Shown: one piece after another, positions 42,581-53,620 of the stretch | Numbering within the stretch: position 1 is the stretch's first letter | Layout: every line of letters starts with the position of its first letter | Made by a program: the position numbers and the translations under genes | Origin: Datura wrightii | Lineage: Eukaryota > Streptophyta > Magnoliopsida > Solanales > Solanaceae | Length of the DNA stretch: 64,000 bases | Assembly (NCBI GenBank): GCA_035772735.1 | Contig: JASDFA010000008.1 | Span: 7,918,501-7,982,500 of the forward strand | Direction: 5' to 3' | The notes under the pieces: generated by a model | The model's input: the letters and a program-made list of their open reading frames with translations, nothing else | What the model was told of the DNA's origin: nothing | Database searches by the model: none

Positions 42581-45346
42581 TGTCACGCCCCACCTTGGGG
42601 GGTATGACTGGCACCTGGTGCCCTACTAAGACCGGACCTGCTGAACTGTTAAGCCTGGGCGCATCTGGCGCCTGGCTGGCTCTAACTCAAATTTCTGGAA
42701 ACAAAGAGCTATATAACGGCTGTAAATACAGCCCCCGGCCCATTGGCCTATAGCCTTCTGTACCTGTATTACAGCTGACCAGAAACAAGGTAATTTAGGG
42801 GAACCTATGCGGGCCGACAAGGCCACCATGCTGTCTAGTTATCTGTAACTCAACCATAACATACTAAAAAGCTACGTGACCGGCAAGGTCACCACTACTG
42901 GTAAATTATGGCCCCACACAGCCATTACAAAAGGAAAAAAAAAGAGTAAGAGCAACTATACAACTGCACGGCCCCACACGACCGGCTCATCTGACCACAG
43001 GGAATATATACAGACTGCAAGCCTCTAAGAAGGATAATAGAAATGATCGGGACAAGGCCCCGACCTACCCGTACTGTACAACAAAAGGAACTGAACTACA
43101 CCTCTAGAAATTCAGTCTCCGGATGACAGGAGCTGAATAATCGACCGCTGATGGGGATCACGTGGTATCGCCTGCGCGTCTATGGGTACCTGCAGGCAAG
43201 TAATGCAGCGCCCCACTGGGCGTTAGTACCGCTGGTACTGAGTATGTAAAGCAAACTGAATACAGCTGAATACAAGTAATATAACTAAAAATTCTGAATA
43301 GTAGGAGCTAACTGAATCTGCAAGAACTGAAGGGATATCTGAAATCAATAACATAACTGTCAAAACTGAAATAGGAAGGAGTAGATAACTGTCTGATGGT
43401 GTAGATCGTACCTGTTCTTAATCATACTGAAGGGAGTAGGAATCATACCTGGAGACGTATCATTCTACTACTAATCTGCTCGTATCTACTGTAATATAGC
43501 ATAACATACATAACATAACATGGCATACACAACCTTACCCGGCCCCCATAAGCCGGGAGGTACAATCAACACAGAATCTATACCCCTACCCCGGTCAACC
43601 CATCTCCTATACTGGCTGTAAGCATCCTGCCGGTCCCCTGGGTATGCACTTGGGCTCGCTGAGCCCCTGACTATAACTGTATCTGAGTCCGAAGGACTCC
43701 TGAATCTGCACCCGGGCGTATTCGCTCGACTGGGGTGTGTAAGGCCGATCAAGGCACAAATATGGGGAAAAACTGGCATCCCATCTTCGTCCCCTGGCGG
43801 GACGGCATGCCACTCCGTAGAGTGACGTATCCTCGTCCTCTGGCGGATGAGTCGATACAGCTATTAACCCTGGGCGGTCATGGATGCTAGGTAATCCAAC
43901 CCCAAACAATACAACGGTCTCAACTGGTAATACTATCTGTGTATCTCACATGCTGAGGCTACTAGGGGTAAAGTATCATATATATACATGCTGGGGTAAT
44001 GATAGTAATCTGTACGTATTTAATATGTGCTGAGGTAGGTAAAGATATATAAATATGAATATAGTCTCCTGTCGGGCTGTACTGAGCAAATGCTATATAA
44101 GATAATGTTTCTGCTGAAAACTCTACCGTTTGCTAAGTTTCTGTATACCCTATATGCTGGACTAGTGATAGAAATATGTACACACTTGATACATGCTGAG
44201 GCTGGAAATACTATATATACATGTACGAATATAGTCTTTCTGCTGAACTATGCTATATACTAATTTTCTATAGTAACCTGATTTACTATTCCTGACATGC
44301 TTTCTGAACTTCATTTTAGCCTGCTATTCTATTTCTGAAGTGCTTTACGGATACTGTACTACTCCGCGGGGTTTCAGCTGAACACAACAATATCTTAACA
44401 TGGCATATTACATCACACATTGAATATACTGGGCAATCTCTAATGCTTGCATTAGAATCTATATCATACTGATAGGTTTCATACACATTACAACCCAATA
44501 TTTCTCACATCGCACCAACATTCATAATAACGCAATACTCGACTTCTGAACATTCTACTGGTCCGTAATTTATTACGCTATACTGATATTACTTAACTTG
44601 CCGAAGGAAACTAACTTTACATACCTTATCTTCGACTATTCGTCCGTCGGACGAGGCTCGGCCGGTACTTCAACTATTTTCTCCCAACTGCATTCATAAA
44701 TACGTCAATCAATACTAAATACAACTTTATTGTAAAGAGCAACGTTACTTTCGATATAGTTTATAGCCTAAACTTAGGCTTATCGAAAGACGGTCGAAAA
44801 CTCGCTATTTTTCAGCGGCCCAGAAGGGAGAAATATTCACTTCTCAGCTAGGAACACATAGACATAAATTTAGAGCAATTCTACTTACTTTAGTTCGGTG
44901 GCTCGCCGATTCGTCGGCCGTATTTCCCGAAACTAACTCCGTAGAAATGCTCTCTGCTGCTAAATACCTTGGTATCTAGGATTAATTTGGGTTTGGGCAG
45001 CGTTTGGCAGCGTAATCGGATGATAATTTATAATCTCCCTTCGTTTTCCCTCTGTTCACTACGTTTCTGGAAATTTACTAGTGATGAAATGAATTTTAAA
45101 CCGAAGTGGGGCTTATATACTTGGGCCTGGACACGGGCAACGTGTCACGGAGCCATCGCGGAGGCCTCACCTCCGTGACACGCTGCCAACGCGGAGGGGC
45201 TCTGCCTCGGCTCCTCCCGCGATGGTTCGACAGGTTTCTCGTCCGATATTTTCCCGGGCCTTTCCCTAGCACGTATGGCTTTCAAATACGCTTAACCAAC
45301 GTGCGAACAGGTCATCTAAGTGCCGGGAATTCTACGGGGTATAACA
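42581..45346 (-). repeat. E 3' LTR
   Basis: 2,766 bp, TGTCACGCCCC at the left and GGTATAACA at the right. Followed by the purine tract AAGGGGGGGAGAA on the minus strand at about 45347-45361. Compared by eye with the other E LTR, only scattered single-base changes are seen (roughly 1-2 per cent). ORFs such as 43607-43909 recur in all copies because the LTRs are alike. Confidence 0.9.
45140..45228. repeat. GC-rich hairpin island in the E 3' LTR
   Basis: CGTGTCACGGAG at 45141-45152 and CTCCGTGACACG at 45171-45182 form a perfect 12-bp inverted repeat with an 18-nt loop containing ATCGCGGAG. CAACGCGGAGGGGC and CCTCCCGCGATGG follow. Confidence 0.8.
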
Positions 45347-45615
45347 TTCTCCCCCCCTTAGGAACATTCGTCCCCGAATGTATACTGCTGTCTAGAGACC
45401 TGTTCACTCTAGTTTCTGGGAAAATTTTGGCAGAGTTTCCCCTGTAATATGGACTATCGCAATGACCTGAAACGCAGAAAAAGTCCAATACAGGCACTGC
45501 ACACAATATTCTACAATCCACTGGACAACTAAATATCGCTTCTTTCTTTATCATTTACAACATATATACTAAAAAGTACTGTGTAAATAATGATACGGAC
45601 ATACCTGTCGTCTGG

Positions 45616-46317
45616 CTAGGCCCGAAATAAGTGAGGATATCTGGTTTTCATATCTTCTTCAGCCTCCCATGTCATTTCTTCCCGATTTCTGTTACGCCAC
45701 AATACCTTGACAGATGCAACATCTTTAGTTCTCAGCCTGCGAATCTGTCTGTCTAAGATAGCTACGGGAACCTCTTCGTAGGCTAACTCCTCTGTGACCT
45801 GAACATCCTGGACTGGAACTACTGTAGAAGGGTCCCCTACGAACTTTCTTAACATGGAAACGTGGAATACTGGGTGAACCGACGCTAACTCTGGAGGCAA
45901 GTTCAACTCGTATGCCACGCGGCCTATTCTTCGACGAATCTAATATGGCCCAATAAATCTGGGGCTAAGCTTGCCTTTCTTGCCAAACCTCATTACCCCT
46001 TTCATCGGGGACACTTTTAGATATTCCCAGTCGTTTACCGAAAATTCTAGATTTCTGCGCCGTCTATCTGCGTATGACTTCTGGCGGCTTTGAGCGGTCA
46101 GTAAACGTTCCCGGATAAGCTTTATCTTTTCTTCGGACTGCCGAACAATGTCTGGGCCAACTAATGCTGATTATCCTATCTCAAACCAGCCCACCGGCGA
46201 TCTACATTTTCGCCCGTATAATGCCTCGAAAGGCGCCATCTGAATAGCTGAGTGGTAGCTGTTATTATAAGCAAATTCAATTAACGAAAGATGTTCATCC
46301 CAGCTACCCCCAAAATC
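45616..46317 (-). pseudogene. Integrase C-terminal and chromodomain-like tail of E
   Basis: Continuation of the integrase after the stop at 46318. It reads HLSLIEFAYNNSYHSAIQMA, ALYGRKCRSPVGWFEIG with a stop, LIRERLLTAQSRQKSYADRRRR, EYLKVSPMKGVMRFGKKGKLSPRFIGPY with a stop, then an open 100-codon stretch at 45918-45616: MAYELNLPPELASVHPVFHVS, MLRKFVGDPSTVVPV, ELAYEEVPVAILDRQIRRLR, VASVKVLWRNRNREEMTWEA, RYPHLF. The last part is the chromodomain-like tail. Only three stops spoil an otherwise continuous frame, in keeping with a young copy. Confidence 0.82.
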
Positions 46318-47055
46318 TTACACACACGCTCGTAACATATCTTCGAGCGTCTGAATTGTACGTTCGGCCTGCCCATCTGTTTGAGGATGGAATGCTGTGC
46401 TCAAATTAATCTGCGTTCCCAAACCTTTCTGAAACGATTGCCAGAATCTAGCTGTAAACTGTGCTCCCCTATCTGAAATGATAGATATTGGCACTCCATG
46501 CAATCTAACTATTTCTCTGATATACAATTCGGCATAATCCTCAGCTAAGAAGGTAGCCCTTACTGGCAGGAAATGAGCTGATTTTGTCAGCCTGTCAACT
46601 ATTACCCAAATGGAATCATTTCTGCGTCTAGAACGGGGTAACCCTGTTACAAAATCCATGTTTATTACTTCCCATTTCCACATAGGTATTATTATTTCCT
46701 GAGTCAAACCGCCCGGTTTCTGGTGCTCTGCTTTCACCTGCTGACAATTAGCACACCTAGATACAAATTCAGCTATCTCAGTTTTCATACCTGGCCACCA
46801 GTAGATGTCTCTGATGTCGTGGTACATTTTCGTCGCCCCTGGGTGAAGGGAATAGTGAGCGTAGTGTACCTCATGCATGATCTGCCCACGAAGTCCTGCA
46901 ACATTCGGGACACAAAGGCGGCCCTTACAATGTAGCACACCATTCTCGGTTATCTGAAAATCTGGCTCCTTACCTTTCTGAACTCTATCTCTGAGCTGGA
47001 CTAAATCGGGATCCTCATACTGCCGTTCTTTTACCTCTGTAACTAACGATGACAC
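46318..47055 (-). CDS. Integrase zinc-binding and catalytic core of E, open for 245 codons
   Basis: DNA integrase of a Ty3/gypsy element. From the Met at 47055 (an internal Met; the frame is part of pol) the order is: linker ERQYEDPDLVQLRDRVQKG; zinc-binding HHCC in HEVHYAHYSLHPGATKMYHD and SRCANCQQVKAEHQKPGG; and core with INMDFVTGLPRSRRRNDS, IWVIVDRLTKSAHFLPVR (Asp), GVPISIISDRGAQFTARFW (Asp) and HPQTDGQAERTIQTLEDMLRACV (Glu). All metal-binding and D,D-35-E residues are present. A TAA at 46318 cuts the C-terminal region. Upstream it is joined through RNase H to a gag start. It may act in trans only if expressed from the deleted element, which is doubtful. Confidence 0.87.
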   Translation of the reverse strand: MSSLVTEVKERQYEDPDLVQLRDRVQKGKEPDFQITENGVLHCKGRLCVPNVAGLRGQIMHEVHYAHYSLHPGATKMYHDIRDIYWWPGMKTEIAEFVSRCANCQQVKAEHQKPGGLTQEIIIPMWKWEVINMDFVTGLPRSRRRNDSIWVIVDRLTKSAHFLPVRATFLAEDYAELYIREIVRLHGVPISIISDRGAQFTARFWQSFQKGLGTQINLSTAFHPQTDGQAERTIQTLEDMLRACV

Positions 47056-47100
47056 TACAGAATTCTGAATTACCGGTCCATTATTTTCTGTTTCTATTAC

Positions 47101-47280
47101 TCAAACGGCTAGTCCAGCTAACTGATGAATTTCTTTAGCTAATTTCTGTTTCTCAGGTCGCAAATACGCCAAACTCCCCATTGACTTACGGCTCAGGGCA
47201 TCTGCTACAACATTAGCTTTTCCGGGGTGGTATAGAATATTCACATCATAGTCTTTCAACAACTCTAACCAGCGGTGGTG
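47101..47280 (-). pseudogene. RNase H end of E, fused to the gag start
   Basis: RWLELLKDYDVNILYHPGKA, NVVADALSRKSMGSLAYLRP, EKQKLAKEIHQLAGLAV, then a stop and the integrase linker. This is the last ~60 residues of RNase H. Upstream, at about 47275-47285, the text changes abruptly to gag, so the junction of an internal deletion of about 3.5-4 kb lies here. Confidence 0.8.
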
Positions 47281-47284
47281 ACTC

Positions 47285-47440
47285 CTAACGTGGTGGAGAC
47301 TGCTGAGGAGGCTGAGATGATGCCTCTGTAGTGCCCTCTGGTCGGGCTGTCTCCAAAGGAGGGTGAGGCATCCTGCTGGTGCCTTCCCCTGCTGCAACAT
47401 CTAAGTTCCGACCTGTGATAGGATGGCGCTGGTCTGACAT
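47285..47440 (-). pseudogene. Gag N-terminal remnant of E (51 codons)
   Basis: The ATG at 47440 gives MSDQRHPITGRNLDVAAGEG and a Pro/Ser/Thr-rich leader ending PPQQSPPR before a stop at about 47285. It lies about 200 bp inside the primer site, the right place for a gag start. The core gag domain is absent because the deletion begins here. Confidence 0.65.
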
Positions 47441-47638
47441 TATCTGTAACCAAAGAGTATGGTAAGATTTTTTGGGACTCAACCCTATACTGTACCGCTC
47501 TATAGCACGACTGAATCAGAATAAAAGACAACCATCCTATCATGCCTTGCAGCCTCCTACCCATAGTATGTGGTGCACAACACACCCATGGACAGGACTC
47601 TACTTAGCACGGCTTGCAGACTCCCTGGGATATGACCT

Positions 47639-47650
47639 GCTCTGATACCA
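47639..47650 (-). other. Primer-binding site of E, tRNA-iMet type
   Basis: The minus strand reads TGGTATCAGAGC, followed by AGG. It is 4 bases from the LTR end at 47655. Confidence 0.87.
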
Positions 47651-47654
47651 AGTT

Positions 47655-50406
47655 TGTCACGCCCCACCTTGGGGGGTATGACTGGCACCTGGTGCCCTAC
47701 TAAGACCGGACCTGCTGAACTATTAAGCCTGGGCGCATCTGGCGCCTGGCTGGCTCTAACTCAAATTTCTGAAAACAAAGGACTAGATAACGGCTGTAAA
47801 TACAGCCCCCGGCCCATTGGCCTATAGCCTTCTGTACCTGTATTACAGCTGACCAGAAACAAGGTAATTCAGGGGAACCTATGCGGGCTGACAAGGCCAC
47901 CATGCTGTCTAGTTATCTGTAACTCAAGCATAACATACTGAAAAGCTACGTGACCGGCAAGGTCACCACTACTGGCAAACTATGGCCCCACACGGCCATT
48001 ACAAAAGGAAAAAAAAAGACTAAGGGCAACTATACAACTGCACGGCCCCACACGACCGGCTCATCTGACCACAGGGAATATATACAGACTGCAAGCCTCT
48101 AAGAAGGATAATAGAAATGATCGGGACAGGGCCCCGACCTACCCGTACTGTACAACAAAAGGAACTGAACTACACCTCTAGAAATTCAGTCTCCGGATGA
48201 CAGGAGCTGAATATTCTACCGCTGATGGGGATCACGTGGTATCGCCTGCGCGTCTATGGGTACCTGCAGGCAAGTAATGCAGCGCCCCACTGGGCGTCAG
48301 TACCGCTGGTACTGAGTATGTAAAGCAAACTGAATACAGCTAAATACAAGTAATATAACTAAAATTTCTGAATAGTAGGAGCTAACTGAATCTGCAAGAA
48401 CTGAAGGGATATCTGAAATCAATAACATAACTGTCAAAACTGAAATAAGAAGGAGTAGATAACTGTCTGATGGTGTAGATCGTACCTGTTCTTAATCATA
48501 CTGAAGGGAGTAGGAATCATACCTGGAGACGTATCATTCTACTACTAATCTGCTCGTATCTACTGTAATATAGCATAACATACATAACATAACATGGCAT
48601 ACACAACCTTACCCGGCCCCCATAAGCCGGGAGGTACAATCAACACAGAATCTATACCCCTACCCTGGTCAACCCATCTCCTATACTGGCTGTAAGCATC
48701 CTGCCGGTCCCCTGGGTATGCACTTGGGCTCGCTGAGCCCCTGACTATAACTGTATCTGAGTCCGGAGGACTCCTGAATCTGCACCCGGGCGTATCCGCT
48801 CGACTGGGGTGTGTAAGGCCGATCAAGGCACAAATATGGGGAAAAACTGGCATCCCATCTTCGTCCCCTGGTGGGACGGCATGCCACTCCGTAGAGTGAC
48901 GTATCCTCGTCCTCTGGCGGATGAGTCGATACAGCTATTAACCCTGGGCAGTCATGGATGCTAGGTAATCCAACCCCAAACAATACAACGGTCTCAACTG
49001 GTAATACTATCTGTGTATCTCACATGCTGAGGCTACTAGGGGTAAAGTATCATATATATACATGCTGGGCTAATGATAGTAATCTGTACGTATTTAATAC
49101 GTGCTGAGGCAGGTAAAGATATATAAATATGAATATAGTCTCCTGCCGGGCTGTACTGAGCAAATGCTATATAAGATAATGTTTCTGCTGAAAACTCTAC
49201 TGTTTGCTAAGTTTCTGTATACCCTATATGCTGGACTAGTGATAGAAATATGTACACACTTGATACATGCTGAGGCTGGAAATACTATATATACATGTAC
49301 GAATATAGTCTTTCTGCTGAACTATGCTATATACTAATTTTCTATAGTAACCTGATTTACTATTCCTGACATGCTTTCTGAACTTCATTTTAGCCTGCTA
49401 TTCTATTTCTGAAGTGCTTTACGGATACTGTACTACTCCGCGGGGTTTCAGCTGAACACAACAATATCTTAACATGGCATATTACATCACACACTGAATA
49501 TACTGGGCAATCTCTAATGCTTGCGTTAGAATCTATATCATACTGATAGGTTTCATACACATTACAACCCAATATTTCTCACATCGCACCAACATTCATA
49601 ATAACGCAATACTCGACTTCTGAACATTCTACTGGTCTGTAATTTATTACGCTATACTGATATTACTTAACTTGCCAAAGGAAACTAACTTTACATACCT
49701 TATCTTCGACTATTCATCCGTCGGACGAGGCTCGGCCGGTACTTCAACTATTTTCTCCCAACTGCATTCATAAATACGTCAATCAATATTAAATACAACT
49801 TTATTGTAAAGAGCAACATTACTTTTGATATAGTTTATAGCCTAAACTTAGGCTTATCGAAAGACGGTCGAAAACTCGCTATTTTTCAGCGGCCCAGAAG
49901 GGAGAAATATTCACTTCTCAGCTAGGAACACATTGACATAAATTTAGAGCAATTCTACTTACTTTAGTTCGGTGGCTCGCCGATTCATCGGCCGTATTTC
50001 GCGAAACTAACTCCGTAGAAATGCTCTCTGCTGCTAAATACCTTGGTATCTAGGATTAATTTGGGTTTGGGCAGCGTTTGGCAGCGTAATCGGATGATAA
50101 TTTATAATCTCCCTTCGTTTTCCCTCTGTTCACTACGTTTCTGGAAATTTATTAGTGATGAAATGAATTTTAAATCGAAGTGGGGCTTATATACTTGGGC
50201 CTGGACACGGGCAACGTGTCACGGAGCCATCGCGGAGGCCTCACCTCCGTGGCACGCAGCCATCGCGGAGGGGCTCTGCCTCGGCTCCTCCCGCGATGGT
50301 TCGACAGGTTTCTCGTCCGATCTTTTCCCGGGCCTTTCCCTAGCACGTAAGGCTTTCAAATACGCTTAACCAATGTGCGAACAGGTCATCTAAGTGCCGG
50401 GAATTC
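47655..50406 (-). repeat. E 5' LTR, right terminus lost
   Basis: It starts TGTCACGCCCC and is nearly identical to the E 3' LTR over its whole length. It breaks off after TGCCGGGAATTC at 50406, where the partner continues TACGGGGTATAACA. G RT sequence (antisense of GYHQL) follows at once. Confidence 0.88.
50214..50299. repeat. GC-rich hairpin island in the E 5' LTR
   Basis: CGTGTCACGGAG at the left, an 18-nt loop with ATCGCGGAG, and CTCCGTGGCACG at the right, where one stem base differs from the partner LTR. GCCATCGCGGAGGGGC follows. Confidence 0.78.
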
Positions 50407-51100
50407 AACTGGTGATAACCGGACCTCAAATCAATCTTTGAAAACACAGCCGCCCCCTGTAACTGGTCAAACAGATCATCTATTCTAGGAAGAGAGTACT
50501 TGTTCCGAATAGTTGCCTTGCTCAACTAGCGGTAGTCGATGCACATCCGCATACTACCCTCCTTCTCTTTACAAACAAAATCGAGGCACCCCACGTTGAC
50601 ACACGCAGTCTAATGAATCCTTTACTAAGCAACTCTTGCAACTTCTCCTTGAGTTCTCTCAACTCCCAGGTGCCATTCAGTATGGAGGAATAGAAATGGG
50701 TCTGGTACCTAGTTCCAGATCTATACAGAAATCTATGTCTGGGTCTGGCAGCATGCTTAGAAAATTTGCAGGAAATACCTCTAGGAACTCACAAACAACT
50801 GGGACTGAACCTATGGAAGGACCCTCTGAACTAGTGTATCGAACATGCACCAGATACGCTGAATATCCCCGCTCGATCAACTTATAGGAACGAATATATG
50901 AATTCAGTTTCTTAGGAGCAGAGCTACAATTCCCTTTCAACTCTAACCTAGACAACTCTGGACCCGATATAGTGACAGAGAATGGCATGGTAAGGGGACA
51001 ACCAGCTCATTCCCAAAATTATTTCAAAATCAACCATCTCTAAAATCACTAAGTCTGCCAGAGTGTCAAATCTTATAAAATCCACAACGCAATCACGAAC
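50407..51100 (-). pseudogene. RT N-terminal part and protease end of G
   Basis: The protease end reads RFDTLADLVILEMVDFEIILGMSWL (about 51080-51000), normally followed by SPYHAIL. The linker at 50988-50677 reads YIRSYKLIERGYSAYLVHVRY, IGSVPVVCEFLEVFPANFL, LPDPDIDFCIDLELGTRPISIPPY, followed by a stop. RT then appears in pieces and ends with IRNKYSLPRIDDLFDQLQG, AAVFSKIDLRSGYHQL at 50407. The protease catalytic Asp segment is missing between gag and this point. The rest of RT, including the YVDD box, is deleted at the E border. Confidence 0.8.
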
Positions 51101-51434
51101 AACCCTCTCCAGCTGTGGATGATTTGGACTGAATGTGCTACCTCCCCTCCCAGTTGGGGCCGGAGCTCGAGAAATTGGGTAAGGAACAATTTGCCTGCCC
51201 TGTCCGAACCTAGGGCACCATCTGCGAATGTGGCCATACTCACCACACTCATATAGACCTTCTCAATAAGTGGTTCTAAGCTAGAACAGAAGAAATAGGA
51301 TGAGCCCCAAAATCAGAACGAGCCATCTGTGTACCCCCAACTGCACCTGACGGTCGCAAAGCCGTCCCTGGCGGATCTCCGGCTGATACCTGCATAGCGG
51401 ATTGAATAGGGCATCTAGAGAAACCCTGCGGTGC
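51101..51434 (-). pseudogene. Gag C-terminal part of G, with damaged zinc knuckle
   Basis: From 51434 leftward: PQGFSRCPIQSAMQVSAGDP, ALRPSGAVGGTQMARSDFGA, a stop, then ECGEYGHIRRWCPRFGQG near 51260-51205. This is a CX2CX4HX4C knuckle whose first Cys is lost. It then passes to VPYPISRAPAPTGRGG. It continues the gag that ends at 1027. T inserted here, and the flanking GGTGC (51430-51434) reappears as GTGC at 1027-1030. Confidence 0.75.
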
Positions 51435-53000
51435 TGAGTTGGAAATTTACCAACTCATTAGGTTCCTAAGTATGAGTTTTTGCCTATTTTTTGAGTTGTT
51501 TATGTGGATTTTATGCTATTTCTTTTTGATTCTTTGTAGGTACTTCACGTGAGTAGAGAAAGTATAAAATCAAGCAAAACACATGAAGTTTGAGATAGAA
51601 TTTGATGAGATAGCATATGAAGGAGAGGAGCCAAAGATAATGGAAGAGTTGAGCTCAAAAAGAGGTATAAGGACATGCTTTGAATTAGCTAACGCGAATT
51701 CAGAAGGGAAAAATGCGGGCAAAATGCCGAAGCTACTGCCTAGATCGGTGACTCACCGGCGGTTAGCGGTTGGGCAGCAACGAATCGCCAGTTCAGCCAT
51801 CGGTGGTCACTGCCAGTTAACTGTTTTATTGTGGCGGACAGCCGGTGCTCCACAAATTTGCACGGGCTAAATGCCGGTGCTTCGCAAGTGAGGCTATCCA
51901 ATAAAGGGTAAAAAGGTCCATAAAGGTCTCCAAAGAATCTAAAAGCCTCAAGGGAATTTTGGGAAAGTTGTGCACAAGAAAGTACAAATATTTACATAAA
52001 TTTCATTGTACACCACTTATTCATTCATCTAGACTTTATTTTTTTCATTGAATTTTTGTAGAATCCTTTCACCATGGAATTGTAGAGTTAAATATAACTT
52101 TTCTTCTTATTTTTCTTTAACCCATTTTGGGGGAATTCCACTATTGTTGTAAGAGCTTGTGAAGCAAATTGGTGAAGCTAATGTGATGAATATGAGGGAA
52201 TCCTCTTGGTATCATCTCTCTTTCTTTAAATATACTTAACTAATTTGCTAGCTAGAGGTATATTCATGGTGGGTTTGTTAATTTGATTTGAATTTTGATA
52301 AATTGATATTGGATTCTTATTGAAATTATAGATATATTGTCCTCTCCCAAGTTTTAATTGCTAAAATTGATGATTTGAAAACATGAATTATGCTTTACTT
52401 TTCTTGCTTTTGCTTGAGAGAGAAAGGTGAGAATTGAGTGAGAAGATAATAGTGGGGAATTGGAGTGCTGGTCTATGGGATTGATCTAGAGATAGTCAAT
52501 GCCCACATTTTCACTCCATTAAAGGTCAAAACTAGAAATAACTAGTCCTTCCTCAAGCTTTTGTGGTTGATAACTTGAATTGGCTTTGGGATTTGAGAGA
52601 ACCCAAGGCATAAACATTCTCATGGTTGAAAAATAAGAGAATTTGAATTATCCACTGCTTTCTATACTAATTTTGAGTCTAAGGCATTGAAGAAAATCCT
52701 GATTTAGTTGTGATCTCATTTATAGAATGCCCCTAACCATATCACTTGTGATTGAAACAATTGAAATTCCACCCAATTAGTCTTAATTTAGAATTAGATA
52801 GTGTTTTCCCCAAATTTCCCCCCAATTTACTTTTCAAATATTGAACAACTATGCGTTCTAGTTTGAATTAGTTTATAACTCTTGAATTATCGACTCAATT
52901 CTTTGTGGGATTTGACTTTGACATCCGTCGGGAATATTTATTTTGATACAACGATTGCTTATGCTTTCTCCAAATGAGAGGTTATTTTGAGCATTTATCA
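51435..53000 (+). repeat. T 5' LTR
   Basis: 1,566 bp, TGAGTTGGAAATTTACC to GCATTTATCA. It contains an island of CGGCGGTTAGCGG / CGCCGGTTCAG words at about 51738-51860, matched at 57085-57235 in the 3' LTR. No coding sequence. Confidence 0.88.
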
Positions 53001-53004
53001 AAAA

Positions 53005-53021
53005 TGGCGCCGTTGCCAGGG
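53005..53021 (+). other. Primer-binding site of T, tRNA-Asp type
   Basis: TGGCGCCGTTGCCAGGG follows the LTR end by four bases. It is complementary, with one mismatch, to the 3' end of plant tRNA-Asp(GUC). Confidence 0.85.
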
Positions 53022-53136
53022 AATTGTGTTGTGATAAGACATTAGTTATTTTTTTTATTCGAACTAGTTTTGCATTTTTGTTTTACCTCTTGTTTTGTTT
53101 TTATTTTTGTTTTTGTTTTTATTTGTTTGTAGTTGT

Positions 53137-53620
53137 ATGATGGCATCGTGGAATGAAAGGAGGTTTTTTGGTTTCAACGCTTATCATAATGACCCATGTC
53201 CCTATTGTGGAGGGCCACACTATTGGAAAGAGTGCAAATATGCCCCTAAAAGAGAGATGAGTGCACCTTCTCCCTCCTATGATGGGTATAAATGCACATT
53301 ATGTGTGGTCATGGGAGACATTGGGATGGATGCCCATATGGGTTCACTTCTCGCTATAACGGCTATGACAGAAGTTATTCTTCCAAGTTTTATAGGAATG
53401 AAGCCATGGAAAATGAGGGAAGGAGAAATACATGTGGGCACATGGAAACCATGCTCCAAGCCTTCTTGGAGTGGGAATCTAATGCGGAAAAGAATTTCAA
53501 CCCCTCAATGCCCATGGAATCATCAACTACTCACGAAGAAAGTGGTAATTCTCTAAAAGAAGAAGCGAAGGAGACATTGAGGAGTATAACAAGAAGGAGT
53601 GAACAATGGGCATAGCTCAA
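53137..53620 (+). pseudogene. Gag-like remnant of T with a zinc-knuckle-like motif
   Basis: The ATG at 53137 (or the next codon, 53140) opens MASWNERRFFGFNAYHNDPC after a T-rich leader. CPYCGGPHYWKEC at about residues 20-33 is a Cys/His cluster close to a CCHC knuckle but with spacing C-X2-C-X3-H-X4-C. A frameshift near 53290 moves the better text to another frame: YGFTSRYNGYDRSYSSKFYR, CGHMETMLQAFLEWESNAEK, and EEAKETLRSITRRSEQW to 53613. I know no domain beyond the knuckle. Similar short proteins occur in non-autonomous plant LTR elements, so packaging by a partner's gag is possible, but that is inference. Confidence 0.6.

Larger units (their letters stand above)
42581..50406 (-). mobile_element. 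Element E, young internally deleted chromovirus
   Basis: Two long, nearly identical LTRs (42581-45346 and 47655-50406) flank only 2.3 kb of internal DNA: primer site, the first 51 codons of gag, a fusion to the end of RNase H, integrase and tail. Most of gag and all of protease and RT are absent, so E is non-autonomous. The left flank is GGTAA. The right LTR lacks its last ~16 bp (it stops at GGAATTC instead of ending ...GGTATAACA) and the adjoining G sequence is missing, so a deletion removed that border after insertion. By its LTR similarity it is the youngest intact insertion here. Confidence 0.88.
38106..51434 (-). mobile_element. Left half of Ty3/gypsy element G (3' LTR to gag), with E nested
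   Basis: 3' LTR 38106-40574, then leftward-reading pol: C-terminal region and integrase (40575-42003), RNase H (42004-42580), element E (42581-50406), RT and protease remnants (50407-51100) and the gag end with a zinc knuckle (to 51434), where T interrupts. About 0.6 kb of RT between the GYHQL motif and RNase H is missing at the right border of E. The right half is at 1027-15783. Confidence 0.8.

Noticed and set aside
43486..43909. 100-codon ORF repeated at 48681-48983 and partly at 33269-33502, possible LTR-encoded protein
   Set aside because: The frames coincide because the LTR copies are nearly identical. The translation is low-complexity in character, lacks motifs and is truncated in the older solo LTR.
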